Shown piece after piece: positions 25,120 to 33,865 of a stretch of 64,000 nt of DNA (the first letter of the stretch is position 1; each line of letters starts with the position of its first letter). Under the pieces are notes generated by a model. The model was not told the DNA's origin and did no database searches. It was given only the letters and a program-made list of their open reading frames with translations. Both the position numbers and the translations under genes were made by a program. Source of the stretch: Paenibacillus sinopodophylli. Lineage in GTDB: Bacteria; Bacillota; Bacilli; Paenibacillales; Paenibacillaceae. The stretch covers positions 1 through 64,000 of the forward strand of contig NZ_VDBO01000015.1 of NCBI RefSeq assembly GCF_005930355.1, written 5' to 3'.

Positions 25120-25494
25120 TTACTCCTCCCCTACTAAAACGTCATAGCTTCCATTAACTTCTATAATGGATAGTTTTATTTTTTTATGAAAAATAGAGAG
25201 GAGATCATCCGCCTTTGCGATGGTATGCGCATACGCCGTTCCTGAAATAGAATGGATGACATGTTCATTCCTTTGCAGCATGACATATACGGATGCCGCA
25301 GGCATGGAGCCATACGCAGCACTCTGAACAAGGTCTGATGCATACGTTTCTGCTTGTATAGCCGCGACACTATCCACTGATCGACGGCCAAATCCTTGAC
25401 CAAGCTGCGTGAACAGCAAGACCATTCCAATAACAATTGAGATAACAATGATACTTATCGTAATATGCACGCTATTGCTTATCTCGTTATCCAT
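25120..25494 (-). CDS. Small pilin-like single-pass protein
   Basis: This 124-residue protein starts at the ATG at 25494, which has AGGAGG 8 bases upstream; a longer frame to 25527 would overlap the previous gene and has no ribosome site. A membrane segment (ITISIIVISIVIGMVLLFT, about 11-29) is followed by a Gly/Arg turn and a helix that includes SVAAIQAETYASDLV, as in the spine helix of pilins. A small beta domain ends the protein. It probably forms part of the same filament or base as its neighbours. Confidence 0.55.
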   Translation of the reverse strand: MDNEISNSVHITISIIVISIVIGMVLLFTQLGQGFGRRSVDSVAAIQAETYASDLVQSAAYGSMPAASVYVMLQRNEHVIHSISGTAYAHTIAKADDLLSIFHKKIKLSIIEVNGSYDVLVGEE

Positions 25495-25495
25495 A

Positions 25496-25921
25496 TTACT
25501 GCCTCCTGAATTCGATGCGCTCCACAACGCCGTTTAAGTCTTTTGCGATATGCGCATCATATCTCCCTATATCCTTAAATATGTCCGTTAAGTAATCCGT
25601 CTTGAACAATTCCTTAGGTGAGTTGTTTGTCCATTTCCAGTTAAACTCAACGGCTGCACCTGCAAGGGTATCTACCCAAATTTCAGGCTGACCTCTAGTT
25701 TCGGCAATTGCAGTAATTACGTCAGCCGGCACCAAATTTGTTGTTCCATCATAAGGGCTATAGCGACGATATTCCTTTACAATGGCTACTGCATTTTCAT
25801 CTACTTGTTGAATTTCGACAGCTTGCCTCGCGAATGACCCCAATACGAAAATAAGAGACAGAACTAGAGCTGCTGTCATAGCGCTAATGCTCGCCCATAT
25901 TGCCGCAGGCCATTCATTCAT
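25496..25921 (-). CDS. Small pilin-like single-pass protein
   Basis: This 141-residue protein has a membrane segment (ISAMTAALVLSLIFVLGSFA, about 12-31) near its N-terminus and then a helix with VEIQQVDENAVAIVKEY, again like a pilin spine. The outer domain has aromatic residues (YRRYSPYDG, WVDTLAG). No cleavage motif precedes the segment. Its stop lies 1 base before the next start. Probably a minor subunit. Confidence 0.55.
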   Translation of the reverse strand: MNEWPAAIWASISAMTAALVLSLIFVLGSFARQAVEIQQVDENAVAIVKEYRRYSPYDGTTNLVPADVITAIAETRGQPEIWVDTLAGAAVEFNWKWTNNSPKELFKTDYLTDIFKDIGRYDAHIAKDLNGVVERIEFRRQ

Positions 25922-25964
25922 TACAATTCCTCCTTTTAGATCAACTTAGTCTTATGGAATAGGG

Positions 25965-25993
25965 AGACCTATACGTATGTAACGTATAGGTCT
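25965..25993 (-). other. Perfect hairpin after the main pilin-like gene
   Basis: AGACCTATACG pairs perfectly with CGTATAGGTCT around a 7-base loop, just after the gene at 26002-26550 and before the next. No T-tract follows on the minus strand, so it is more likely an mRNA end-stabilising or processing hairpin than a terminator. Confidence 0.6.
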
Positions 25994-26001
25994 ATCGTTT
26001 A

Positions 26002-26550
26002 TTACTGCATTTGTGTGAAGCATACTCCTACAATAGTTCCGGTAGTATCTTTGATTAATTCAGCAAGAAACTTTGCTGTAGGCCGAACAAAGGCGTTGGT
26101 TCCTGAACGCGTTGTTGGCAAATAGACCATGTTGTACTCTAAAATACCATTAGTGCTTACCAAATTTGCTTCATAAAAAGCTGAACCAACTGCTTTAGTT
26201 AATGCTGTAGTTACCTGTGTTGTAGCATTTGTACCTACAAGGCGAGCACCATAATTTTGACCAGTATTAGTAGCTGTAGACATTTGAGCAAGAGTTCTAA
26301 CAACTTGTGCTACTGGGCGGCCTTCAAATAGTTTAATTGCGGAAACAACCTGTGTACCTGACAAAATCTTCTGGTCATAATCGTCAAACTGTGCCAATGA
26401 CATCGAATCCATAGAGTTCTGTACGACTGTTATCCCTTGATTCGTCGTCCCTCTTGTAAAGCCTAAAATAACGAAAATGATAGAAATAATGACCCCGATA
26501 ACAATTAGTGCGATGGCTATTCGCGCGCCTGATCCTAATTCGCCTTCCAT
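26002..26550 (-). CDS. Putative major pilin-like subunit
   Basis: This 182-residue protein has a short N-terminus (MEGELGSGA), a strong membrane segment (IAIALIVIGVIISIIFVILGF, 11-31) and a Thr/Ala/Gln-rich outer domain. It is the first of six pilin-like genes after the TadB-TadC gene, and a perfect stem-loop follows it, as often after abundantly made subunits. It lacks the G-x4-E(F/Y) Flp prepilin motif, so it may be inserted without leader cleavage. Subunit role by position; not certain. Confidence 0.55.
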   Translation of the reverse strand: MEGELGSGARIAIALIVIGVIISIIFVILGFTRGTTNQGITVVQNSMDSMSLAQFDDYDQKILSGTQVVSAIKLFEGRPVAQVVRTLAQMSTATNTGQNYGARLVGTNATTQVTTALTKAVGSAFYEANLVSTNGILEYNMVYLPTTRSGTNAFVRPTAKFLAELIKDTTGTIVGVCFTQMQ

Positions 26551-26627
26551 TGCTTACTCACTCCTTATAATGTGTAATAAATGTATTAATCAAGCCTAAC
26601 GGCTTAATTCAAAATAATCATGATCCT

Positions 26628-28622
26628 TTAAGCTGTTACATGCGAAAGCGCCGTTGTGAATTCTTTGAAGCCTAAAATGCCCAGCGGGACCAGAATGTAA
26701 AGAATCGCTGTTAGCACTAAGGGCGCCATTGATAACGGACTTACATAGGTACGCTTCTTGCTTAATGTTGAATTCTGTGAGATTTCCCGAAGCCGCATGA
26801 CATGATCACGCTCTGTAACGAGATCGCTGAACGCTTCCGATAATGAGATTTGATGAATAGTCAATAATAGCTTGTCTACCATTCTTTTAAACCCCGGCAG
26901 CACCGCTTTTGCTTTCATCCGATTAAGAGCCAAATCTGGGTCTGATGGATATTCATGATAAGCATCCAGAATGGCATTCTTATGAACTCGACTCTGCTTC
27001 TCCAGCCAGTATAAGGTTTCCAGCGTATCTGCTGACGTGTTCATTAAGATCGATATAATCGTCTGAAGCTGAAGCACGTCTTCCTCGCTTTCCGTCTTCA
27101 GCATCCAAGCCCTTGCTCTCAGCATCAGCTCCGGTATAAAGTAACAACCTATACCAGCTGCAAAAGCAATAAGCAGCATCCACCATTTGAAATAGGTATT
27201 ATAATAGCTGACATACTTTTCTTGCAGACGCTTCACCTGCGCATCCTGGTCAAAGGCCTGCAGCTTGGGAAGCTTCGCCTTTACGAATTCTCTAGTATGG
27301 CTTTCTTTGGGCAGCGTCGCCATCGATAAGTAGATATCATCCATGTTCTGGCGTATTGCCACGTCTTCCTTCGAAAGCTCCTCCCCACCAACGAGCGAAA
27401 CTTCTCGAACATTATCCCTAATAAACTGTTTGCCGAGGTTTACTGCAAAAAACATACAACCCACGGTCAGAGCAAAGGCGGTAAAGGCAAACAAAACTTT
27501 GCTTGCATACATATGCTTAAGGTCCGTCATACTTAACGCACCCTTCACAAGCCGCATTTTCTTAGCCTTTTTCAGCAGCTTTTTCGGCATCACATCCTTA
27601 ATGACTTTTGCATACCAAGGCTGTCTGAGCAGGTACAACACAATTGAATTACGGTCATCCTTTTTCACAGACACTGCACTGTTTATTTTTACAATAACGG
27701 TATATCCAATTATGGAAGCCAACAGTATTAGTGCACGAGAGATATATCCGATAGGGCCGTGATAAATAACGGATGTTCCTGGGATAATGTTTGTAAAAAA
27801 CGATTCTATAATGCCTATCGCGAGCAAAGGGGCTACTGGCAAATATTCAAGCATACCAAATCTAGCTTTCTGCAATGAAATACGCCTGATCTCTAGGTTT
27901 ACTTCATCCGCCATCATTCCCATTGCTTGTAGAAAATTCGACGATCCATCTTTCAACTTGGTATCCCCGGAGTTGTTCAAGAGATAACAAACACCTGCCA
28001 ATGTGCTTAGCAATCGAAACGGTGTCGTTGCATAAAACTCATTCAAACGGGCTTTTCCGTCTGGATCCGTTAAAATATTGTAAATTTCTTCGAAAGCACG
28101 ATGCAGCTCAGAACCCGTTTCTGCCTCTGCAATAGCCTGCGGAATCGAGTTTAATCGCAAATAATTTTGTCTTAAGGAGGACAATGCGGCGGATAGCTGC
28201 TTCAATAGTTTGAAATGAACCCTATCTATCTGCTTGCCTACCAAAACCGTATTAATAATGACTGCATAAAGGACAACCATTAAGGTCGAGAATAAATCTC
28301 TAAATATAATTGCTCCGAATATGACCAAGGCCAAGGAGGATGCTGTAGCTATTGCATATACTTGAACCGAGAACACTTTAATCTCTTGACTTGAATAAAC
28401 AGAAAGCATCGCTACACGAGCCTTAACTTTACGATAGCCGCCTCTCGTCAGAAAAAACTCATCCATAAAATGACTAATTCTAAAATAAGTCGATAACGAG
28501 ATTAAGTTTTTTTTCTTTCTATAATTTCCTCTTCTATGTTTAGCCTTTTTGCGGTCTGAGACGACAACCATCGTGACAGCTATAGTCGCTGTAAGGATAA
28601 GTCCAATAATAAGAAACAGCAC
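26628..28622 (-). CDS. TadB-TadC type membrane assembly platform
   Basis: This 664-residue polytopic membrane protein looks like two GspF/T2SF-type halves in one chain. One half has membrane segments near 85-130 and 255-320 around a cytoplasmic helical domain (about 135-245, LKQLSAALSSLRQNY). The other half has segments near 375-400, 475-500 and 625-650 around a cytoplasmic domain (510-620, TIISILMNTSADTLETLYW). In Tad systems two separate proteins, TadB and TadC, form the inner membrane platform that the CpaF ATPase turns. The gene starts 4 bases after the ATPase gene. A single protein of about double length suggests a fusion. The match to T2SF is by topology and motif pattern, not by alignment. 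Confidence 0.7.
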   Translation of the reverse strand: MLFLIIGLILTATIAVTMVVVSDRKKAKHRRGNYRKKKNLISLSTYFRISHFMDEFFLTRGGYRKVKARVAMLSVYSSQEIKVFSVQVYAIATASSLALVIFGAIIFRDLFSTLMVVLYAVIINTVLVGKQIDRVHFKLLKQLSAALSSLRQNYLRLNSIPQAIAEAETGSELHRAFEEIYNILTDPDGKARLNEFYATTPFRLLSTLAGVCYLLNNSGDTKLKDGSSNFLQAMGMMADEVNLEIRRISLQKARFGMLEYLPVAPLLAIGIIESFFTNIIPGTSVIYHGPIGYISRALILLASIIGYTVIVKINSAVSVKKDDRNSIVLYLLRQPWYAKVIKDVMPKKLLKKAKKMRLVKGALSMTDLKHMYASKVLFAFTAFALTVGCMFFAVNLGKQFIRDNVREVSLVGGEELSKEDVAIRQNMDDIYLSMATLPKESHTREFVKAKLPKLQAFDQDAQVKRLQEKYVSYYNTYFKWWMLLIAFAAGIGCYFIPELMLRARAWMLKTESEEDVLQLQTIISILMNTSADTLETLYWLEKQSRVHKNAILDAYHEYPSDPDLALNRMKAKAVLPGFKRMVDKLLLTIHQISLSEAFSDLVTERDHVMRLREISQNSTLSKKRTYVSPLSMAPLVLTAILYILVPLGILGFKEFTTALSHVTA

Positions 28623-28625
28623 CTC

Positions 28626-30455
28626 TTACAGCCTCCAGTTGTCTAGAATGAATTTTTTGAAATCCTGTATCTTGTCTAACGGCATCACATCGAGCATTTT
28701 CTGAGTGAGCTCCGTTGTAAACCAGTCGTAGGTTTCATATGTATTCGTGTCCAGGTTGTATTTCAATATGTCTCTTGTTGTGAATGTCTTGCGGTCCGTC
28801 TTCCGGCTATAGTATTCCTTAGTAATCTCGTTCATGGAGTGTGTTGGGTTATCTTTATCATAATCGGGATACGGAACGCTGACGTCCAGCTTCACAATTT
28901 CTGATATCCGTTCAATGTACCTCCGACCGTCAGTCGTATAGTTCAGATGAATATCTACCCGAATTACGTCAATAACCTGCTGCTCTGCCGTAATCATATT
29001 CCCGGTAAACCCTCCTGCATTAACAAGCGAGTTACGAATAGCGTAAATAAGCTGCTCGGCCATGTTGGCATGATGTGAGAAAATCGTGAATATGGAAGCT
29101 ACTTGACCCATTTGAATCATTCGTGCAGCAATACTGTCGGTAGCTACCTCACCAACAATAGATACTGCAGCATCCGATTTTTTCAAAGCATCTTGCAATT
29201 CTGCAGCCGATACATATTGCGTTTCCTGAACGGATAAAATATTCCGTTCGGGATATAATTCACGCAAATACATCTCTGGAGCCATTTCAAGTACGCGGAC
29301 GGTGTATCTTGGGTCAATATATTTGACAGCAGCAGTCATCATAACTGTCTTGCCCGCTCCCTGCCTTCCAGTAAAACCACTCGTAACTTGACCCATCATC
29401 AGATACATCACAAGGTTAACCGCCAAAAATGCATGATTGACATACGGCTTATCGATTAGTGCCGGCAGAGAAGAATCACTTAAGGTGAACTTCCTTACAA
29501 ACACTGCCCAATATTCAGCAGCAGGCGGTCTCATCGCTAAGACACGTGACTTATCGTACATCGTATTAACCATGTAACCCCGTTTTTCCGTCAAAGGTCC
29601 AGGATTGTTGTAGCGGCATAGCAGTTGAACAACCCGTCTAAGCTCCTCTTCCGTGTTGAAGCTCAAGAAACGAAGATGAATATATTTCCCGTTAAAGTAC
29701 AGCCATACTGATCTCGGAGCTTTCATAATTTTAATGTCTTTGTTCAGTAATGCGCTTAATATAGAGCCTGATGTTCCGCAGTTAAATCCGTTAATATTCA
29801 TTTCACGAAGCGTGTCGACAACTCCAAAGCCTTTATACCTTTGATAGATCATAATAACCAATATATCCAGCATGACATTGTAATCAATTTCGAAATTTTT
29901 CTCAGCATAGATGGAGTCAATATCTTCCTCGCTTATCAAATAAGAAGGCTGCGACTTATCTTCGATCTGGTATCTTTCTCTGGCTAATTTGTATTCATTA
30001 ATCATCTCTGCAAGTGCGTCTTTGCCATATGACTTCTTGTAGAAATACATTAAAATCTCAAATTTGATGCGAGGCTCCAAATAACTAGCTCTGAAATCAT
30101 ATACTTCTAGAATCTCATCTTCTGTCTTCAGCATGTCTGCAAGTATGCTTCGAATGAGATCCTGAACGATCAGCTTTGCAGAATCAATACCATACACGCA
30201 GTTCTGCATGGCATCTTGGATTCTTGCCTTACGTTTATACATAGACTGGAACTCTTCATCCGCAAGCCCCGTGAAATTCTCATCCTTAATCAGATCTGCC
30301 AGACTGTACTTCACAATTTCCAGCAGCTTATCCAGGGTCAGCTTCTCTAATTGCTCAATGTCAGGACGTTCACGCTTTGATTTCCAATATAAGATTGCTA
30401 CAAAGATGAAGATCCCAAGAAAAGTGAGCAATATAAGCAGCGTGTTTAAATTCAT
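28626..30455 (-). CDS. CpaF/TadA-like secretion ATPase with N-terminal membrane anchor
   Basis: This 609-residue protein begins with a membrane segment (TLLILLTFLGIFIFVAILYW, 5-24), unusual for CpaF/TadA, followed by helical N domains and a RecA-like ATPase core. Walker A is GRQGAGKTV near 361-369, and the Asp/Glu-box region has VLEMAPEMYL. The Walker B region reads VSIVGEVATDS near 430 and is followed by a His-containing segment (TIFSHHANMAEQLI). These motifs fit the ATPases that power Tad pili and type II/IV machines. It follows a ParA-like gene after 47 bases and precedes the platform gene by 4. The membrane anchor means that it is held at the membrane rather than freely docking. Confidence 0.85.
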   Translation of the reverse strand: MNLNTLLILLTFLGIFIFVAILYWKSKRERPDIEQLEKLTLDKLLEIVKYSLADLIKDENFTGLADEEFQSMYKRKARIQDAMQNCVYGIDSAKLIVQDLIRSILADMLKTEDEILEVYDFRASYLEPRIKFEILMYFYKKSYGKDALAEMINEYKLARERYQIEDKSQPSYLISEEDIDSIYAEKNFEIDYNVMLDILVIMIYQRYKGFGVVDTLREMNINGFNCGTSGSILSALLNKDIKIMKAPRSVWLYFNGKYIHLRFLSFNTEEELRRVVQLLCRYNNPGPLTEKRGYMVNTMYDKSRVLAMRPPAAEYWAVFVRKFTLSDSSLPALIDKPYVNHAFLAVNLVMYLMMGQVTSGFTGRQGAGKTVMMTAAVKYIDPRYTVRVLEMAPEMYLRELYPERNILSVQETQYVSAAELQDALKKSDAAVSIVGEVATDSIAARMIQMGQVASIFTIFSHHANMAEQLIYAIRNSLVNAGGFTGNMITAEQQVIDVIRVDIHLNYTTDGRRYIERISEIVKLDVSVPYPDYDKDNPTHSMNEITKEYYSRKTDRKTFTTRDILKYNLDTNTYETYDWFTTELTQKMLDVMPLDKIQDFKKFILDNWRL

Positions 30456-30502
30456 TCTGTTTTTCCTCCAATTAACCTAAGCCACAAGAACTTAGCCTAT
30501 CT

Positions 30503-31291
30503 TTACGAAGACCAAACCATTTTTTTGCCTAAATTAGCAAGCACAATGGCCAAGCATTCTTTTAGATCATTGTTAAGCTCGATTACGCGAGGATCTTTCT
30601 CTAGTATGTAAGGAAGAATCGTTTGAAACTTGCCTATATTGCTTGTTCGTTTAATAAATGAGTTATAAGAAATCTTAGCGCAACGGGTATGCCTCAGCTT
30701 CATTCTCTTGCTTGTATCTCTGAATGCCTCAACATATGGGTCATATTGATTAATAATGAACACCAATCCCTTTTTGTTAAGCCTACCCATGATTTGAGCA
30801 TCTTCCCAATGCTTGAGCTTATCTTTAATCTCTCGTGATTGCGTAAGCACCATCACAACTAGATCCGAATTTTCAATAACGGAATCGGTAATTTCTTCGT
30901 AAATTTCCGTCGTTACATCCGTAATGACAACTTGGTGATTCAAGCTGCCAATTACGAATTTCAAGAGCTTTGCATTATCTTCTTTCGAAATCGCATTTGA
31001 GGATGTATCAATAATTTGCAGATTAGGAACTCCTGGAACTTGCGTACAGTAATCTAGAATCTCATCCCCAGCTATTGCGTTAGATTCAAGAAGCTTAATG
31101 ACTTGTGTCAAGCTTCTTGTTTTATCCTCTGACGGCTGTATGCCTAAAACGCCAGCAATTGAATTATTGTTATTTCCGGTATAAGTCAGGCATGTCGTAT
31201 AATTTTGCGTCTGGGCAAGCGCCAGAGCAAGGAGCACGCTGATCGTTGTGCCTCCCTGTCTCCTGTCAGGAGATATAACCGATATATTCAT
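30503..31291 (-). CDS. ParA/TadZ-like P-loop ATPase
   Basis: This 262-residue cytoplasmic protein has a deviant Walker A at the very N-terminus (PDRRQGGTTIS, 8-18), the kind seen in SIMIBI ATPases such as MinD, ParA and TadZ, but with the signature lysine absent or replaced by Arg/Gln. A Walker B-like VVITDV and a LVVMVLTQSREI strand follow. TadZ proteins mark the pole or site where Tad machines assemble. The gene overlaps the preceding one by 4 bases and precedes the CpaF ATPase gene. Loss of the lysine suggests weak or no hydrolysis. Confidence 0.65.
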   Translation of the reverse strand: MNISVISPDRRQGGTTISVLLALALAQTQNYTTCLTYTGNNNNSIAGVLGIQPSEDKTRSLTQVIKLLESNAIAGDEILDYCTQVPGVPNLQIIDTSSNAISKEDNAKLLKFVIGSLNHQVVITDVTTEIYEEITDSVIENSDLVVMVLTQSREIKDKLKHWEDAQIMGRLNKKGLVFIINQYDPYVEAFRDTSKRMKLRHTRCAKISYNSFIKRTSNIGKFQTILPYILEKDPRVIELNNDLKECLAIVLANLGKKMVWSS

Positions 31292-31860
31292 TTAGACCAC
31301 TTCCTGTTAAGCAGCGTTAAAGCCGTTTTACTCTTAATTTGCAATGGAGGTGCAAGCATGGCAGCTAAACCCCTATTTAAGTCTTTGGATGGGATCGCAT
31401 GTAGAACCCCGTAAAATTCAATATTCTCAATCGTTTTCCATATAAGAGAGTTAGGAATAACGTTTATCGCATTCTTTTCTCTTTTTCCATCATAAGTTAG
31501 CTTAACTACTTGATAATCTCCTAATAATTCGAGAAACGCTTTTTCTTCCTCATTCGGATTATAAGTTTTCACATAAATAATTTGAGAAAGGTTGTCGGGA
31601 ATTGTATCTTGGATATCGAAAATAACATGCTCAAAATCGTCCGGTGCATAACTTACCTCTTCAAATATCTCATCAGGAGTCGCATCTGATATTGCAATCA
31701 TAATATTTGCCATATGCCCTTGAGTTTCTCCGGGCTCAAGCAGCCGTTTGTAGTGCCGGTTATTGCTGAATAAGGCTACATCGCCGGTTGCTTGAAGTAT
31801 TTTCATGAGTGCATAAATAACAGGCCGCTTATCCGTATAACCGTACACGCCTATTTGCAT
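31288..31860 (-). CDS. Degenerate CpaE/ParA-like protein
   Basis: This 190-residue cytoplasmic protein has an alpha/beta pattern starting with a strand and turn (MQIGVYGYTDKRPVI) where a P-loop would be, but without GK(S/T). A strand HVIFDIQDTIPD occupies the Walker B place. It overlaps the gene at 30503 and shares one base with the stop of the SAF-domain gene. It appears to be a shortened paralogue of the neighbouring ParA-like protein that has lost nucleotide binding. Identity as a CpaE/ParA relative rests on fold pattern only. Confidence 0.5.
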   Translation of the reverse strand: MQIGVYGYTDKRPVIYALMKILQATGDVALFSNNRHYKRLLEPGETQGHMANIMIAISDATPDEIFEEVSYAPDDFEHVIFDIQDTIPDNLSQIIYVKTYNPNEEEKAFLELLGDYQVVKLTYDGKREKNAINVIPNSLIWKTIENIEFYGVLHAIPSKDLNRGLAAMLAPPLQIKSKTALTLLNRKWSK

Positions 31861-33011
31861 TACTCAACGACACCTTTCTCAATTTCTAATAACGGGTTCC
31901 CAGAAGATCCCGTATTTACAGATCCTGTTCCTTGTGACGGTGCAGTTCCTGTTCCTTGTGACGGTGCAGTTCCTGTTCCTTGTGACGGTGCAGTTCCTGT
32001 TCCTTGTGATGGAGCAGTTTCCACGGATATAGTTCCTGGTAACGGCACAGCAGGCGCCGCCCCGCCATTCAGTTGAGCCTCTGCTTGCGCCTGCTTCGCT
32101 GCTTCTTCCGCTTCCCTAACCGTGTTATCGTGCTCTGTTTTACCTGCATCAATCTTGCCCGATATCTCATTGCGTCCGCTGGCAATAACGGAGCCTTGTT
32201 CTTGTGATACATTAGCTTGGCCCGCATCAATGATCTTTCTGCTTGTATCATTCAAGAACGCATTAACTTTCTCCATGATGTTTGGATCAGCAGTCATAAT
32301 CGCCAGAATATTATCCGGAACGGCATAATATGGAGTTGCAGCTACTTGCACACCTGGCTCAAGATATTTCGTTAGATATAATGTGGCACCATTCTTTGTT
32401 TGCAAGAAATAGTCAATTAAAGACGCTTGATAGTAATGAATCTCCGTCTCGCTTAATTTTAGTTTTATCGTTTTGTCATGAATGGCTTCCACTCGTTTAT
32501 GCGGCAGAACGATGTAATCCTCGCCAAGCGGATATACAATTCGATAATCCACGTAATCTCCGACCTTAAGCCCAATAGGCATTACGCTCGCAACAACATC
32601 GTATTCTCGAATGGTATCATCCATTGGATCTTCCATGACCATATCCATCGACATTAGTGTTCCAGGAAGCAGGCCGATTCGGTAATACTTTCCTATTATT
32701 GTGTCTGGATTTAATACAAGACTGCTAGTAACAAATGACTCCGGCAATTCTCTGGAAATTAAATCCTCCGGCTCGATTTGTCGACCTGCAAACAGATCAT
32801 TCAACCCATCATTGACTGTCCAAACATTAACCATCGGACCGATTCTTATGAGTGTCTCCTCCAAGCCAGCAATTTCCTGCTCATATGAAAAAGTCATCTC
32901 ACTAATTTTCGGCTTCCAAATAGCAAAATATTGTCCGATGTTTGTTCCAATAAGCACAACGGCTGCTACGACCATTATAGAAATCGTCTTGATATTCCAT
33001 TCGAAGTTCAT
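31860..33011 (-). CDS. CpaB-like SAF-domain membrane protein with octapeptide repeats
   Basis: This 383-residue protein starts at the ATG at 33011, which overlaps the previous stop (ATGA) and follows GGGGGAC; the longer frame to 33137 would overlap the upstream gene by 130 bases. One N-terminal membrane segment (ISIMVVAAVVLIGTNIGQYF) is followed by a SAF-like domain (about 75-150, with GRQIEPEDLISRELPE and IGLLPGTLMSMDMV), as in CpaB/RcpC proteins of Tad systems that contact the wall or pilus. The tail has an Ala/Gln-rich helix and four TAPSQGTG repeats. In Gram-negative Tad machines CpaB works with a secretin; here there is no outer membrane, so wall contact is likely. Confidence 0.7.
   Translation of the reverse strand: MNFEWNIKTISIMVVAAVVLIGTNIGQYFAIWKPKISEMTFSYEQEIAGLEETLIRIGPMVNVWTVNDGLNDLFAGRQIEPEDLISRELPESFVTSSLVLNPDTIIGKYYRIGLLPGTLMSMDMVMEDPMDDTIREYDVVASVMPIGLKVGDYVDYRIVYPLGEDYIVLPHKRVEAIHDKTIKLKLSETEIHYYQASLIDYFLQTKNGATLYLTKYLEPGVQVAATPYYAVPDNILAIMTADPNIMEKVNAFLNDTSRKIIDAGQANVSQEQGSVIASGRNEISGKIDAGKTEHDNTVREAEEAAKQAQAEAQLNGGAAPAVPLPGTISVETAPSQGTGTAPSQGTGTAPSQGTGTAPSQGTGSVNTGSSGNPLLEIEKGVVE
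31920..32020. repeat. 24-bp tandem repeat inside the SAF-domain gene
   Basis: Four head-to-tail copies of a 24-base unit encode four TAPSQGTG octapeptides. Three are identical at base level and the last differs at a few positions. A unit that is a multiple of three keeps the frame, so copy number can change without breaking the gene. Confidence 0.9.
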
Positions 33012-33865
33012 CTTTGCGTCCCCCAATAAAAAACCTTTAAACTGCCATCCAAAATAATAACTCTTGATTCCGCAATGTTCTTCTTCAGGTAATAATCCAA
33101 ATAGTAGGCCCCAGACTCTACTCTCTCGATATTCCAACCATCCAAAAAAAGAGATTCCAAGTAGACGGCACTCTGCTCAACCGAAGAAATATAGGTATAA
33201 GGAATAGCATGTTCAATTCCAACTCCCATACGGGTAGGATCCCTTAATTCCGTTTGATTCAACATAGCATTCCCCGCTACGGCATATCTCTTGGAAGCAG
33301 CCAAACGTTTGTATATAGCATTATCGGCTGGTATGCTGCTTGTTTCTTGAATAGTATAATTGCTGCTCACACCCTCGTTTGCAGAAAAAACCAACCTGAG
33401 CCACCACTCTCCATTCTTTTCCTCAACCCCAAAATTCTTAATTGGGTAATCAATTGTTTTCCATGTACGAGAGGAATCCTGTTCGGGTTTAAGTGGTTGC
33501 CCATAACTAACAATCGCTAGAAACGAATTTTCCGTGTGACGATTGGAATACGAAGTATATAGATCTGATTTCAATAGGCTTCGAACCCATTCATTAATTT
33601 CACTCCCTAAACCGGCAATTGGTTTACTCTCAAGAGACTTAACATTAGTTGTGATGATTTCATAAACTTCATTGGAAATGTCCGCTACCATATCTTCAAA
33701 AGGATCACTCGTTGTATCTTTGGTTCCATTGCTAATTGGGTCTATCAAGCTCTTCCTGACCCCATCGATATGTTCCGTGATAAACAAAGCAATTAAAAAC
33801 AGTGAACCGAAGGTAGCCAAAGATATGATTGCTATTTTATTTTTCTTTATTATTTCAACCAACAT
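33008..33865 (-). CDS. Single-pass membrane protein, first full gene of the cluster
   Basis: This 285-residue protein has an N-terminal membrane segment (IAIISLATFGSLFLIALFI, 11-29) and an extracytoplasmic domain with mixed strands and helices (EWWLRLVFSANEG, YYLDYYLKKN). I do not recognise the family. The start at 33865 overlaps an 11-base stretch of a leader ORF (33855-33920), and the ribosome site is weak, so translation may depend on that leader. It overlaps the SAF-domain gene by 4 bases. It is probably part of the Tad-like envelope structure. Confidence 0.6.
   Translation of the reverse strand: MLVEIIKKNKIAIISLATFGSLFLIALFITEHIDGVRKSLIDPISNGTKDTTSDPFEDMVADISNEVYEIITTNVKSLESKPIAGLGSEINEWVRSLLKSDLYTSYSNRHTENSFLAIVSYGQPLKPEQDSSRTWKTIDYPIKNFGVEEKNGEWWLRLVFSANEGVSSNYTIQETSSIPADNAIYKRLAASKRYAVAGNAMLNQTELRDPTRMGVGIEHAIPYTYISSVEQSAVYLESLFLDGWNIERVESGAYYLDYYLKKNIAESRVIILDGSLKVFYWGTQR

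Noticed and set aside
26002..26550. Flp-type prepilin cleavage motif in the main pilin-like protein
   Set aside because: No Gly followed by four residues and Glu lies before the membrane segment; the N-terminus is only nine residues long.
31792..32076. A 94-codon plus-strand frame across the 24-bp repeats
   Set aside because: It is the antisense reading of the repeat tract in the SAF-domain gene and has no ribosome site.
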